Source: a virus. From it: 64,000 nt of DNA. How positions within the stretch are numbered: the stretch's first letter is position 1; each line of letters opens with the position of its first letter. The stretch lies in the IMG/VR virus record IMGVR_UViG_3300032931_000905, positions 25,021 through 89,020 of that record; one strand, given 5' to 3'. The notes below the pieces were generated by a model. That model saw only the letters and a list, made by a program, of their open reading frames with translations. It ran no database searches and had not been told where the DNA came from. The translations under genes and the position numbers were made by a program. Shown here in pieces: positions 34,080-40,265 of this stretch.

Positions 34080-34688
34080 TTATTTTGTGATCGGTTCAAA
34101 TTTTCTGGTGATGGGGTTCAATTTCCTTCCCAATTGTGCAAGTCTCAGTTTCTCTTTTGTTGCATCGGAGTGTTGGTGTGAATGCCCCTGCTTTCCGGTC
34201 TTTGTTGTGCTTATTTTCATGCGTGTCTCTTCACTGACACTATGACCCATTTTCGACTCACTAATGTTTTGTTTTCGTTCCTCAGAAAAGATTCTACCAA
34301 TGTTCCATTGATTACCCAACTTTTGCTTACTCATAAGTTCTTTTGCCTCATCAGTATGCCTATAACCTAATCCATATTGTTTCCCGATATGGGTCTGTGA
34401 TATCCGAGCCTTTGCCTCATCGGTATGCCGATAACCTAACCCATGCTTGTTTCCACGATTTGCTACAATTTGCCGCTGGTGGACAATCTCTTCTTTACCC
34501 AGTGTGTTAGTCAAACCTTGATAAGCAATTCGATCTTGCCATGCTCCGTATTGTTCAAATAACCATCTATGACATTCAGCATGTTGATCTACAGAAAGAT
34601 ACACTACATTACCAGAATCATCAACACCATCCAACGAACCAAAGCGCCGTTTCCATTCATGTTTTGGAATGATATGATGACGGTGCAA
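34080..34688 (-). CDS. HNH homing endonuclease with NUMOD3 repeats
   Basis: 202 residues, TTG start with AGGAG (inside the end of porB) 8 bases upstream. HNH core HRHHIIPKHEW, NVVYLSVDQHAECH. Repeated DNA-binding units GLGYRHTDEAK occur twice, plus IFSEERKQNISESK: NUMOD3-like. Markedly more A+T rich than the porB and phosphatase genes it separates, suggesting separate origin. Related to the genes at 43619 and 58279. Confidence 0.85.
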   Translation of the reverse strand: MHRHHIIPKHEWKRRFGSLDGVDDSGNVVYLSVDQHAECHRWLFEQYGAWQDRIAYQGLTNTLGKEEIVHQRQIVANRGNKHGLGYRHTDEAKARISQTHIGKQYGLGYRHTDEAKELMSKQKLGNQWNIGRIFSEERKQNISESKMGHSVSEETRMKISTTKTGKQGHSHQHSDATKEKLRLAQLGRKLNPITRKFEPITK

Positions 34689-34691
34689 GAT

Positions 34692-35603
34692 TCAGGCTCC
34701 TACCGCAACTGTTACCCGCGAGGCCAATGCTTTTGCCTTCGCTTTTTCGTCTGCTTTCTTTGCAGCTAAATCAGCGAGAAACGACTTTGCAAGATCAGAA
34801 ATATATTCAACTGGTTGAAACCTCTCACCAGGCTTTTCCGAATCCCTCATTTCTTGCAGCCCCTCCATGCTATTCTTTCCGATTTCCAGAATGCACGGTG
34901 TGTAAATTTGACAATACGAAGGACCCAGTTCCCTAGCAACCATGATCGAGTTTTTGATATGCCTTTCAACTAAACTGGGCTTGCTGCAAGTGAACTTGGC
35001 GATATATTGACAGCCAGATTCACGAGCGATCTCAGGCAGACGAACTTTATCAAACAACTTTCCTACAGGCGCCATCTTCGCCACAAAGCCTTTTTGCATC
35101 AGACCAGATTCCTGGCCACCGGTGTTCGCATACAATTCATTGTCGAAGCAAATCGTCGTGAACTTCTCTTGACGGAACCAGGCTTGCAAGGTCATATCGA
35201 GGCCGATATCCACGGTAGCCCCATCGCCTGCGAGGACGACCACATCTTTTGTCTTGTTGGGGAATCGAACAGAGAGGGCGCGCTTGAGGCCTGAGGCAAT
35301 GGCGTTTTGATTACCGAAGAGTGAGTGGATGTTATGGACGGCGACCATTGGAAATACCAGACTGGTACACCCTGTGGAACCGACCATGACCGTATCTTCT
35401 GGGTTAGGGAGCGAGGCGAGGATATACCTGAAGGCCATGGACTCTGGGCACCCGGCGCAGAGGGAATGGGATTCGATCAATTCCTTCTTGTTGCCAATGT
35501 CCTTCCAACCGCGGTCTTCCTTGCCATAGGTGGCATTGGAGACCAGTTCTTTGTATTCTGGGGGCATGATGTCGAAGAGATCGGGGGAAATGGTAGGAAT
35601 CAT
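34692..35603 (-). CDS. porB: 2-oxoacid (pyruvate):ferredoxin oxidoreductase, beta subunit
   Basis: 303 residues with AGGAG upstream. Thiamine-diphosphate site AGDGATVDIGLD and DNELYANTGGQ; iron-sulfur Cys in SLCAGCPES, GSTGCTS and YTPCI, so all four ligands of the beta-subunit [4Fe-4S] cluster are present. The enzyme interconverts pyruvate or another 2-oxoacid with acyl-CoA and CO2 using ferredoxin. The sequence has the unusually long N-terminus and Lys-rich tail (KKADEKAKAKA) of a subset of these proteins. No alpha, gamma or delta subunit is nearby, so it must act with host subunits or replace the host beta subunit. Confidence 0.9.
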   Translation of the reverse strand: MIPTISPDLFDIMPPEYKELVSNATYGKEDRGWKDIGNKKELIESHSLCAGCPESMAFRYILASLPNPEDTVMVGSTGCTSLVFPMVAVHNIHSLFGNQNAIASGLKRALSVRFPNKTKDVVVLAGDGATVDIGLDMTLQAWFRQEKFTTICFDNELYANTGGQESGLMQKGFVAKMAPVGKLFDKVRLPEIARESGCQYIAKFTCSKPSLVERHIKNSIMVARELGPSYCQIYTPCILEIGKNSMEGLQEMRDSEKPGERFQPVEYISDLAKSFLADLAAKKADEKAKAKALASRVTVAVGA

Positions 35604-35638
35604 TGGTCAAATCTCCTGGTGACGGGAGTTGCATGGTG

Positions 35639-35645
35639 TATTTAG
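35639..35645 (-). promoter_or_regulatory. Late-type CTAAATA box upstream of porB
   Basis: CTAAATA followed by CACCATGC, about 36 bases before the porB ATG. Similar boxes stand before the genes at 20313 and 27306. Suggestive only. Confidence 0.35.
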
Positions 35646-35650
35646 GGGTA

Positions 35651-35724
35651 TGGTCGACCCTACAGGTTACGCTCCTGTCTCACCGCAATGTCAATGCGGT
35701 ATTCTGCTAATGAACTAAGGGTCG
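35651..35724 (-). tRNA. tRNA-Val (anticodon GAC)
   Basis: Seven-base acceptor CGACCCT/AGGGTCG, anticodon loop TTGACAT, encoded CCA. D loop ATTAGCA (A18 G19) and T loop AGCGTAA (G55 C56): the altered contact type. Confidence 0.85.
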
Positions 35725-35727
35725 TTG

Positions 35728-35803
35728 TGGTCTGCCTGGAGGGATTTGAGCCCCCATCCTCCCGGTTCGAAGCCGAGTAGTCTTCCAGTTGACGTACAGG
35801 CAG
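35728..35803 (-). tRNA. tRNA-Arg (anticodon UCG)
   Basis: Acceptor CTGCCTG/CAGGCAG, anticodon loop CTTCGAA, encoded CCA. D loop has GG; T loop CTCAAAT keeps U55 C56. Canonical contacts. Confidence 0.88.
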
Positions 35804-35826
35804 TCTAGATCAAAAAATCTTTCCAT

Positions 35827-35853
35827 GCGTAGATTACACGGTCTATTCTACGC
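35827..35853 (-). terminator. Hairpin followed by T run between two tRNAs
   Basis: GCGTAGA pairs with TCTACGC; on minus it is followed within about 10 bases by ATTTTTTG. Could end transcription or act as a processing signal between tRNA-Arg genes. Confidence 0.4.
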
Positions 35854-35862
35854 AAACCTTAT

Positions 35863-35937
35863 TGGTGCCACGGGTGGGATTCTAACCCACGTTGTCCCGC
35901 TTAGGAGGCAGGTGCCTGTACACTAGGCTACCGCGGC
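35863..35937 (-). tRNA. tRNA-Arg (anticodon CCU)
   Basis: Acceptor GCCGCGG/CCGTGGC, anticodon loop CTCCTAA, encoded CCA. D loop AGTGTAC has G18 U19 and T loop TTAGAAT has U55 A56: a compensated 19-56 change from G-C to U-A. Confidence 0.87.
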
Positions 35938-35941
35938 GTTA

Positions 35942-36017
35942 TGGACTCGCTGGTGGGATTCTCACCCACAACCTTCCAGGTAGAAACTGGAAATGCAAAT
36001 AATTACACCTCAGCGAG
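35942..36017 (-). tRNA. tRNA-Arg (anticodon UCU)
   Basis: Acceptor CTCGCTG/CAGCGAG, anticodon loop TTTCTAC, encoded CCA. T loop TGAGAAT (G55 A56); D loop AATTATTT offers A18 U19. Altered contact type. Confidence 0.82.
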
Positions 36018-36022
36018 ATATT

Positions 36023-36097
36023 TGGTGCTCCCAGAGAGTATCGATCTCTCTTTTCCTGGTTGAGAACCAGGCGAACTAGCCAGTATTCGATGGGAGC
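36023..36097 (-). tRNA. tRNA-Glu (anticodon CUC)
   Basis: Acceptor GCTCCCA/TGGGAGC, anticodon loop TTCTCAA, encoded CCA. D loop with GG, T loop ATCGATA. The upstream protein gene ends inside its 5' quarter. Confidence 0.9.
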
Positions 36098-36507
36098 GTA
36101 TTATGCGTCGGCCAATAATATGGCAGGTCCGTTGGCTCGACCCAATGAAACTGCCCGTAATACTTTGGGTCTTTTCTCAATAAGTTACTTCGGTGTGCGC
36201 TATGAAATTGCTCAGAGTTGTGCCAAGGTGGATAGACAACAGGGCACTCAACGACATATAAGGGCATGTTATTGTTATACCCTCGACTTATCCATTCCTC
36301 GATGCAGGTATTCACATACAATTTCAGCGCATGTTCATACCCCTTCCACATCAACACCGCAGGATGATTTTTCCATCCTTGCTTTGCAGACGGATTCAAC
36401 AACACATTCAAAATCTGCATTCCTTCGACTCGTTGTTTTCCTAACCGACGATAATCTAAGGCTTGCACAGATTTCTTAAAAGAGGGGTAGGGCAAAAATG
36501 TTTGCAT
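36076..36507 (-). CDS. Pyrimidine dimer DNA glycosylase-like protein (MSMEG_6728 type), leaderless
   Basis: 143 residues. MQTFLPYPSFKKSVQALDYR, RLGKQRVEGMQILN, WKNHPAVLMWKGYE and EWISRGY match a widespread phage and bacterial family related to T4 endonuclease V. The ATG is about 6 bases after a perfect -10, so the mRNA should be leaderless. The last 22 bases overlap the tRNA-Glu gene. Confidence 0.72.
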   Translation of the reverse strand: MQTFLPYPSFKKSVQALDYRRLGKQRVEGMQILNVLLNPSAKQGWKNHPAVLMWKGYEHALKLYVNTCIEEWISRGYNNNMPLYVVECPVVYPPWHNSEQFHSAHRSNLLRKDPKYYGQFHWVEPTDLPYYWPTHNTLPSNTG

Positions 36508-36512
36508 GAGAG

Positions 36513-36541
36513 ATTATAGCACAGTATTCATGCCCTGTCAA
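36513..36541 (-). promoter_or_regulatory. Consensus sigma70 promoter
   Basis: TTGACA (36536-36541), 17-base spacer, TATAAT (36513-36518): both hexamers are exact consensus. Upstream TTATAATAGCAC. Located between the tmRNA and the downstream gene. Confidence 0.88.
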
Positions 36542-36555
36542 GTGCTATTATAAAT

Positions 36556-36860
36556 TGGTGGAGATGCCGGGAATTGAACCCGGGTCCAAAAGCAACGTCA
36601 AAGTCAGATTTTCATGCTAGTCAATCTTACAACGCCCGCCAAAGGGATTGACACCTTCTACGGTCTTCTTGAGCGCACAACTTGCCTCCAAGAATGACGC
36701 TTCACCACCTACAGGAGCCTATCAGTGGGTCAACGGGCCGCGATTAAGCGGCCATTGCCAGTTCGTGTTCGACAATTCGGTTTTTCCAAGTATTAACGAG
36801 GTCCTGGTCCTCGGCATGTCCGTTCTTCTCTATACGCCTCTGTCGATACCTGTCATCCCC
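36556..36860 (-). ncRNA. ssrA: tmRNA (SsrA)
   Basis: About 305 nt. The 5' GGGGATG pairs with the 3' CATCTCC, followed by ACCA. The 3' T arm CCGGG/CCCGG with loop TTCAATT is tRNA-like. Internal reading frame ends with codons for ELAMAA then TAA, the typical tag end recognised by Clp proteases, and a GCGGCC hairpin overlaps the stop. Rescues stalled ribosomes. The exact resume codon is not certain. Confidence 0.9.
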
Positions 36861-36868
36861 TTTCATTG

Positions 36869-37069
36869 TTACCATGAGTCATAGTCTGTCAAATTACACA
36901 TGATACCGGTAGCCATATTTTCGACTTCAATGACCGTACCGATACCTGTCGGAGAAACATGAAACTCAAATGCCATGGGGCGTCCACCTGAGAGTTTCTT
37001 CTGTTTGCTCTGTTTGCGAATAAAGACTTCCAGGTTCTTCACTTCTTTTGCATTCAATTGAAACTTCAT
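36869..37069 (-). CDS. Small protein, 66 aa
   Basis: MKFQLNAKEVKNLEVFIRKQ with GGAG 7 bases upstream, then PMAFEFHVSPTGIGTVIEV. Sits 8 bases before the tmRNA 5' end, so probably on the same primary transcript. Unknown. Confidence 0.55.
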   Translation of the reverse strand: MKFQLNAKEVKNLEVFIRKQSKQKKLSGGRPMAFEFHVSPTGIGTVIEVENMATGIMCNLTDYDSW

Positions 37070-37083
37070 ACTATACTCCAAAA

Positions 37084-37168
37084 TGGCGGAGAGGTGAGTA
37101 GTCGAAACCCAACCTTTCGGTCCCACCCGCTTCAAACGGGGTTCAGTGCCCTGACTGATTACCTCTCC
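37084..37168 (-). tRNA. tRNA-Ser (anticodon UGA)
   Basis: Class II with long variable arm. Acceptor GGAGAGG/CCTCTCC, anticodon loop TTTGAAG, T loop TTCGACT, D loop with GGG, encoded CCA. Confidence 0.88.
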
Positions 37169-37255
37169 TCAATATCCTAGAAGCCAGGTGGCCACGACAC
37201 CAATAGTCGCCGTAATCACAAAGGCTAAACCTAATGCTTTCCAATTGATCTGCAT
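37169..37255 (-). CDS. Tiny membrane peptide between tRNAs, 28 aa
   Basis: MQINWKALGLAFVITATIGV then VATWLLGY, with a strong GGAGG 6 bases upstream. Its TGA touches the 5' end of tRNA-Ser(UGA). Confidence 0.5.
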   Translation of the reverse strand: MQINWKALGLAFVITATIGVVATWLLGY

Positions 37256-37269
37256 AGTATACCTCCAAA

Positions 37270-37357
37270 TGGCGGAAGAGACAGGATTTGAACCTGCGTG
37301 GCTTTGACACCGCATCCCTTTCCAAGGGAGCCCGATTGGCCTCTCTGGCACTCTTCC
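37270..37357 (-). tRNA. tRNA-Ser (anticodon GGA)
   Basis: Class II. Acceptor GGAAGAG/CTCTTCC, anticodon loop TTGGAAA, T loop TTCAAAT, encoded CCA. Confidence 0.88.
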
Positions 37358-37367
37358 AAAAAACTTA

Positions 37368-37457
37368 TGGCGGAAGTGTGAGGACATGCTCCCCAGGGTA
37401 TCTAAGGCCCCAATCCGCTTTCGAGACGGTTCCGACACCTTGATCGGTTACACTTCC
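37368..37457 (-). tRNA. tRNA-Ser (anticodon CGA)
   Basis: Class II. Acceptor GGAAGTG/CACTTCC, anticodon loop CTCGAAA, encoded CCA. T loop AGCATGT (G55 C56) and D loop TCAAGGTG (A18 G19 possible): altered type. Confidence 0.82.
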
Positions 37458-37460
37458 ATA

Positions 37461-37547
37461 TGGCGGAAGAGGGAGGACTCGAACCCCACGGTGTGACCCG
37501 CAATCCGGTTAGCACCCGGTTCAGCTACCCTGCACTGGTCCTCTTCC
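37461..37547 (-). tRNA. tRNA-Ser (anticodon GCU)
   Basis: Class II. Acceptor GGAAGAG/CTCTTCC, anticodon loop GTGCTAA, T loop TTCGAGT, encoded CCA. Confidence 0.87.
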
Positions 37548-37557
37548 ATCTAAAATT

Positions 37558-37840
37558 GAGGAGCGCCCAACCATTGTCACATACACCCCATCCCTACCAT
37601 GCACCGCCTCATCCAATCAGTGTGCTGCGTAGGTGTGAAGGATTGTGTATTTCCCTTCACCCGTCAGAATCGGCGTTCGCTATGGATTAACAACGCCACG
37701 ATTCTGTAAAACATTTTACCCCAGTATCCAGATTAGACCGTCGATCAAACGGCCGCTGTTGTCCTTCGTCCGCTGTGGTAAATGCCTTAGGTTCGTATGT
37801 CGGTCTCGCCTGAGAGAAAGCCTTGCGGCCTACGCTCCTC
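37558..37840 (-). ncRNA. Large structured RNA A in the tRNA island
   Basis: Bounded by an 8-bp helix, GAGGAGCG (37558-37565) with CGCTCCTC (37833-37840). Inside: 37665-37671 with 37700-37706 and 37672-37677 with 37692-37697 form a 13-bp stem with a 2-base bulge; 37635-37640/37655-37660; 37706-37710/37715-37719; GGCCGC 37751-37756 with GCGGCC 37825-37830. A 51-codon ORF in it lacks a ribosome site. Fits an ornate non-coding RNA; class not recognised. Confidence 0.7.
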
Positions 37841-37844
37841 ATTA

Positions 37845-37921
37845 TGGTGTCCCTGGGTGGACTTGAACCACCGATTTCAGACTTCGCAGGTCTGCGTCTT
37901 TTCCATCTGGACCACAGGGAC
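37845..37921 (-). tRNA. tRNA-Arg (anticodon GCG)
   Basis: Acceptor GTCCCTG/CAGGGAC, anticodon loop CTGCGAA, T loop TTCAAGT, D loop with GG, encoded CCA. Confidence 0.88.
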
Positions 37922-37935
37922 ATATTTCTGGCACA

Positions 37936-38010
37936 TGGTGAACGGTGCTGGTACTGCCCCAGCTTAGTCTTCCTTGTAAGGGAAGTGCATATCTTTCCTG
38001 CCCACCGTCC
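37936..38010 (-). tRNA. tRNA-Val (anticodon UAC)
   Basis: Acceptor GGACGGT/ACCGTTC (one wobble), anticodon loop CTTACAA, encoded CCA. T loop GGCAGTA (G55 C56); D loop GGAAAGATA with A18 G19. Altered type. Confidence 0.8.
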
Positions 38011-38018
38011 GTAACGTA

Positions 38019-38093
38019 TGGAGCCCTCAACCGGACTTGCGCCGGTCTATCCACCTTACCAAGGTGGCGAATCGCTATCTATTCTTTGAGGGC
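38019..38093 (-). tRNA. tRNA-Thr (anticodon GGU)
   Basis: Acceptor GCCCTCA/TGAGGGC, anticodon loop TTGGTAA, encoded CCA. D loop AGATAGCG, T loop CGCAAGT: altered type. Confidence 0.86.
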
Positions 38094-38115
38094 ATATTTA
38101 TTCGTATGGGAGCAT

Positions 38116-38192
38116 TGGTGCCGAAGGAGGGATTCGAACCCTCACTGTGCTGCTTTTGAGACAGCCGCCTCCTGCCGTTGGGCTACTTCGGC
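38116..38192 (-). tRNA. tRNA-Leu (anticodon CAA), class I body
   Basis: Acceptor GCCGAAG/CTTCGGC, anticodon loop CTCAAAA, encoded CCA. T loop TTCGAAT, D loop with GG. The variable region is only about 5 nt, whereas bacterial Leu tRNAs have a long arm. Confidence 0.82.
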
Positions 38193-38197
38193 ATAAT

Positions 38198-38274
38198 TGG
38201 TGCTGGCGAGAGGAATCGAACCTCCACTTGTCCAGATTTTAAGTTTGGTGACTCTGCCTTTGGTCTACGCCAGC
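38198..38274 (-). tRNA. tRNA-Leu (anticodon UAA), class I body
   Basis: Acceptor GCTGGCG/CGCCAGC, anticodon loop CTTAAAA, T loop TTCGATT, D loop with GG, encoded CCA. Short variable region ACAAG as in the other two Leu tRNAs. Confidence 0.82.
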
Positions 38275-38279
38275 ATACA

Positions 38280-38354
38280 TGGAGCCCCGTACCGGATGTG
38301 CGCCGGTTTCTGCGGTGTACGAAACCGCTGAATCACTATCAATTCTTACAGGGC
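38280..38354 (-). tRNA. tRNA-Thr (anticodon CGU)
   Basis: Acceptor GCCCTGT/ACGGGGC, anticodon loop TTCGTAC, encoded CCA. D loop TGATAGTG, T loop CGCACAT: altered type. First RNA after the 38357 promoter. Confidence 0.85.
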
Positions 38355-38356
38355 AT

Positions 38357-38385
38357 AGTATAACACGACCCCCGATTATTGTCAA
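38357..38385 (-). promoter_or_regulatory. sigma70-like promoter of a tRNA operon
   Basis: TTGACA (38380-38385), 17-base spacer, TATACT (38357-38362), two bases upstream of tRNA-Thr(CGU). Nothing else clear is seen in 38386-38488. Confidence 0.85.
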
Positions 38386-38488
38386 GTACAAAAGTGTTCC
38401 TGCTCCTTCTAGCCTTCTAGGGTCCCCTCATACCAGGATTGGGGTAGCGGATCGTTGCCGCCTCGGGTCGTGATAAGTTATACCAGAA

Positions 38489-38836
38489 TTAGACTCGGGC
38501 GTCCAGCGCGGCGGTCACTTCCTGCACCCCTGCCAATGTGGCGTCCAAGGCGGCTGGTGCCACTAATCCTGCTTGACCCGCGGTCAAGGCATCAACTTGG
38601 GTCTGCAAGGTCTGCAAGGCGGCCAACTTCACGGCGTCACGGGCGGCTTCTGCCACCTGTGCGGCCTTCAAATCTGCAACGGCACTTTCTAATTCTGCAA
38701 CTGTAGCCATGTGTGTGTCTCCTCGTTGAATAAGTTGTTTCACTAACCGATATAACTCCTCGATGGAATGCTCGTCACCACCCATACAAAAATCGTGTAC
38801 CGACTTCAACCCCTCAAACGTTTCATCATGTTGCAT
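38489..38836 (-). CDS. Coiled-coil protein with possible internal start, 115 aa
   Basis: AAGGAGG precedes the first ATG (MQHDETFEGLKSVHDFC) and GAGGAG precedes an in-frame ATG that would give a 73-residue form (MATVAELESAVADLKAAQVA). The C-terminal part is Ala/Leu/Gln-rich coiled coil ending in VTAALDARV. A TATAAATA box stands 22 bases upstream, so this is a late gene, perhaps virion-associated, inside the tRNA island. Confidence 0.6.
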   Translation of the reverse strand: MQHDETFEGLKSVHDFCMGGDEHSIEELYRLVKQLIQRGDTHMATVAELESAVADLKAAQVAEAARDAVKLAALQTLQTQVDALTAGQAGLVAPAALDATLAGVQEVTAALDARV

Positions 38837-38857
38837 AACGCACCCTCCTTCTAGGAG

Positions 38858-38865
38858 TATTTATA
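38858..38865 (-). promoter_or_regulatory. T4-type late promoter box TATAAATA
   Basis: Exact consensus between tRNA-Pro(CGG) and the coiled-coil gene at 38489. Confidence 0.65.
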
Positions 38866-38870
38866 CGCAT

Positions 38871-38945
38871 TGGTCAGGCTGGTTGGACTCGCACCAACAT
38901 GGTCTCCGTTCCGAACGGAGTAGTCAACTTTTGACCCACAGCCTG
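38871..38945 (-). tRNA. tRNA-Pro (anticodon CGG)
   Basis: Acceptor CAGGCTG/CAGCCTG, anticodon loop TTCGGAA, encoded CCA. D loop AAAAGTT, T loop TGCGAGT: altered type. Confidence 0.85.
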
Positions 38946-38950
38946 AATCA

Positions 38951-39024
38951 TGGAGCGGGATGCGGGTTCTGCCCCCGCGACACCGGTTTGGAAGACCAGC
39001 ATGTTGCTGCTACACCAATCCCGC
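38951..39024 (-). tRNA. tRNA-Gly (anticodon UCC)
   Basis: Acceptor GCGGGAT/ATCCCGC, anticodon loop CTTCCAA, encoded CCA. D loop AGCAGCA, T loop GGCAGAA: altered type. The upstream gene's stop lies inside its 5' end. Confidence 0.86.
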
Positions 39025-39237
39025 ATTATTCTTTATCAATACACCGATCTTTCGTAACAGGGCACTACCGAATTCTTTGGCGATATCATTCTCCATGTCA
39101 GGAGGATTGTACTCCAAAAAATCTTCAACCAATACCTCAGACATTGTAAGGGTGACCGTAATCTGTTTACGGAATTCATCGTCGATATCCATTCTCACCG
39201 ATTCGACAATCACCAGGTCTTGGTCTTTGGGTCTCAT
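39010..39237 (-). CDS. Small protein, 75 aa, 3' end in a tRNA
   Basis: MRPKDQDLVIVESVRMDIDD with GAGG upstream; the rest is charged (NPPDMENDIAKEFGSALLRK). The last 15 bases are the 5' end of tRNA-Gly(UCC). Confidence 0.5.
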   Translation of the reverse strand: MRPKDQDLVIVESVRMDIDDEFRKQITVTLTMSEVLVEDFLEYNPPDMENDIAKEFGSALLRKIGVLIKNNAGLV

Positions 39238-39247
39238 ACTATCCTCA

Positions 39248-39322
39248 TGGAGCGGGTGGTGGGAATCGAACCCACATGATCCTTCTTGGCAGAAAGGTGA
39301 ACTACCAATGTTCCACACCCGC
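39248..39322 (-). tRNA. tRNA-Gly (anticodon GCC)
   Basis: Acceptor GCGGGTG/CACCCGC, anticodon loop CTGCCAA, T loop TTCGATT, D loop ATTGGTA, encoded CCA. Confidence 0.9.
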
Positions 39323-39326
39323 GTTA

Positions 39327-39400
39327 TGGTGCTCCCTCGGAGAATCGAACTCCGGTGTGCCGGTCTTCAGGCGGTCGCTCTACTTTTGAGCTATTGAGGC
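39327..39400 (-). tRNA. Degenerate tRNA-Phe-like gene (anticodon GAA)
   Basis: T arm (CGGAG/CTCCG, loop TTCGATT), D stem GCTC/GAGC and CCA are intact, anticodon loop CTGAAGA gives GAA. The acceptor pairs poorly (GCCTCAA against AGGGAGC, three mismatches) and the anticodon stem has two mismatches. D loop AAAAGTA is of the altered type while the T loop is canonical, so it may be a recombinant or decaying gene. Confidence 0.55.
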
Positions 39401-39404
39401 ATAA

Positions 39405-39480
39405 TGGCTCCAGGGGCAGGGATCGAACCTGCGACATCCTCATTAACAGTGAGGCGCAACTACCGCTGTGCTACCCTGGA
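39405..39480 (-). tRNA. tRNA-Asn (anticodon GUU)
   Basis: Acceptor TCCAGGG/CCCTGGA, anticodon loop CTGTTAA, T loop TTCGATC, D loop AGCGGTA, encoded CCA. Confidence 0.9.
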
Positions 39481-39496
39481 ATACATTCTATACTTA

Positions 39497-39570
39497 TGGT
39501 AGGGGTTCATGGTACCGCCCCATGGTTCACGGCTTCAGAAACCGTTGTCTTGCTATTAGACGAAACCCCT
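39497..39570 (-). tRNA. tRNA-Gln (anticodon CUG)
   Basis: Acceptor AGGGGTT/AACCCCT, anticodon loop TTCTGAA, encoded CCA. D loop AATAGCA, T loop GGCGGTA: altered type. Confidence 0.85.
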
Positions 39571-39575
39571 ATAAA

Positions 39576-39650
39576 TGGAAGCCCCCGTTGGAGTTGCACC
39601 AACCTAATCCGGGTCAAAGCCGGATGCCTAAGCTGCTCGGCCAGGAGGCA
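39576..39650 (-). tRNA. tRNA-Gln (anticodon UUG)
   Basis: Acceptor TGCCTCC/GGGGGCT with an open first pair (U1-U72), anticodon loop CTTTGAC, encoded CCA. D loop GAGCAGCTTA, T loop TGCAACT: altered type. Confidence 0.8.
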
Positions 39651-39667
39651 ATAATTTCTTTTTTCTT

Positions 39668-39742
39668 TGGTGGTCCGCCAGGGAATTGCACCCTGTTCCC
39701 CGGTTTAAGAGACCGGTGCTCATCTACTAAAGCTTGCAGACC
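39668..39742 (-). tRNA. tRNA-Lys (anticodon CUU)
   Basis: Acceptor GGTCTGC/GCGGACC, anticodon loop CTCTTAA, encoded CCA. D loop TAGTAGAT, T loop TGCAATT: altered type. Confidence 0.85.
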
Positions 39743-39750
39743 GTCTATCT

Positions 39751-39825
39751 TGGAGTACCGGATAGGAATTGCACCTACATAGAGCGGCTTTGCAGGCCGC
39801 TGCCTCGCTATTCAGCCACCGGTAC
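39751..39825 (-). tRNA. tRNA-Cys (anticodon GCA)
   Basis: Acceptor GTACCGG/CCGGTAC, anticodon loop CTGCAAA, U73, encoded CCA. T loop TGCAATT and D loop lacking GG: altered type. Confidence 0.87.
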
Positions 39826-39835
39826 AAAATTCTCG

Positions 39836-39928
39836 TTACCAGGTAAACAGAACCCATCCTACTGAGAGGGAAAAGGACCTATAGTTATCTCGGTCCACTG
39901 TGGCATCGTATAGTAAATGACCCCACAT
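39836..39928 (-). CDS. Tiny ORF between tRNAs, 30 aa
   Basis: MWGHLLYDATVDRDNYRSFS then LSVGWVLFTW. GGAGGGTATC gives a strong ribosome site. The last part resembles an amphipathic beta strand. Unknown. Confidence 0.4.
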   Translation of the reverse strand: MWGHLLYDATVDRDNYRSFSLSVGWVLFTW

Positions 39929-39942
39929 GATACCCTCCATTA

Positions 39943-40018
39943 TGGCGCGCCGGACGGGAATCGAACCCGCTTGGTTCTCCTCGACAGGGAGATGTCCTTA
40001 CCAAATGACTCCCAGCGC
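39943..40018 (-). tRNA. tRNA-Asp (anticodon GUC)
   Basis: Acceptor GCGCTGG/CCGGCGC, anticodon loop CTGTCGA, T loop TTCGATT, D loop with GG, encoded CCA. Confidence 0.88.
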
Positions 40019-40020
40019 AT

Positions 40021-40155
40021 TTATTCTTTATCTCTTGCTTCCTTTTCCATGCGCTTGATCTTGTCCAGGTCCTTTGCGGTCCAACAGGGAGCCGCCCCAA
40101 CCTTATGTGGTTTGCACATCGGACAACTTCTCTTCTTGGACTTGTAAACTTTCAT
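40021..40155 (-). CDS. Conserved small basic phage protein, 44 aa
   Basis: MKVYKSKKRSCPMCKPHKVG is a recurrent small phage protein with one CPMC knuckle. AGGAG lies 7 bases upstream. Role unknown. Confidence 0.6.
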   Translation of the reverse strand: MKVYKSKKRSCPMCKPHKVGAAPCWTAKDLDKIKRMEKEARDKE

Positions 40156-40174
40156 CAAGTCTCCTGTCAACTTA

Positions 40175-40258
40175 TGGTGGAGGTAGTAGGAATCGAACCT
40201 ACTGGGTATTAGCAAGGCTTTTACAGAGCCCCCTCGCGCCGTACGAGACTATACCTCC
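40175..40258 (-). tRNA. tRNA-Tyr (anticodon GUA)
   Basis: Class II. Acceptor GGAGGTA/TACCTCC, anticodon loop CTGTAAA, T loop TTCGATT, D loop with GG, encoded CCA. Confidence 0.88.
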
Positions 40259-40265
40259 GTTCACT

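Noticed and set aside
37687-37839. A 51-codon minus frame inside structured RNA A
   Set aside because: No ribosome site, begins directly after a tRNA, and overlaps the base-paired helices.
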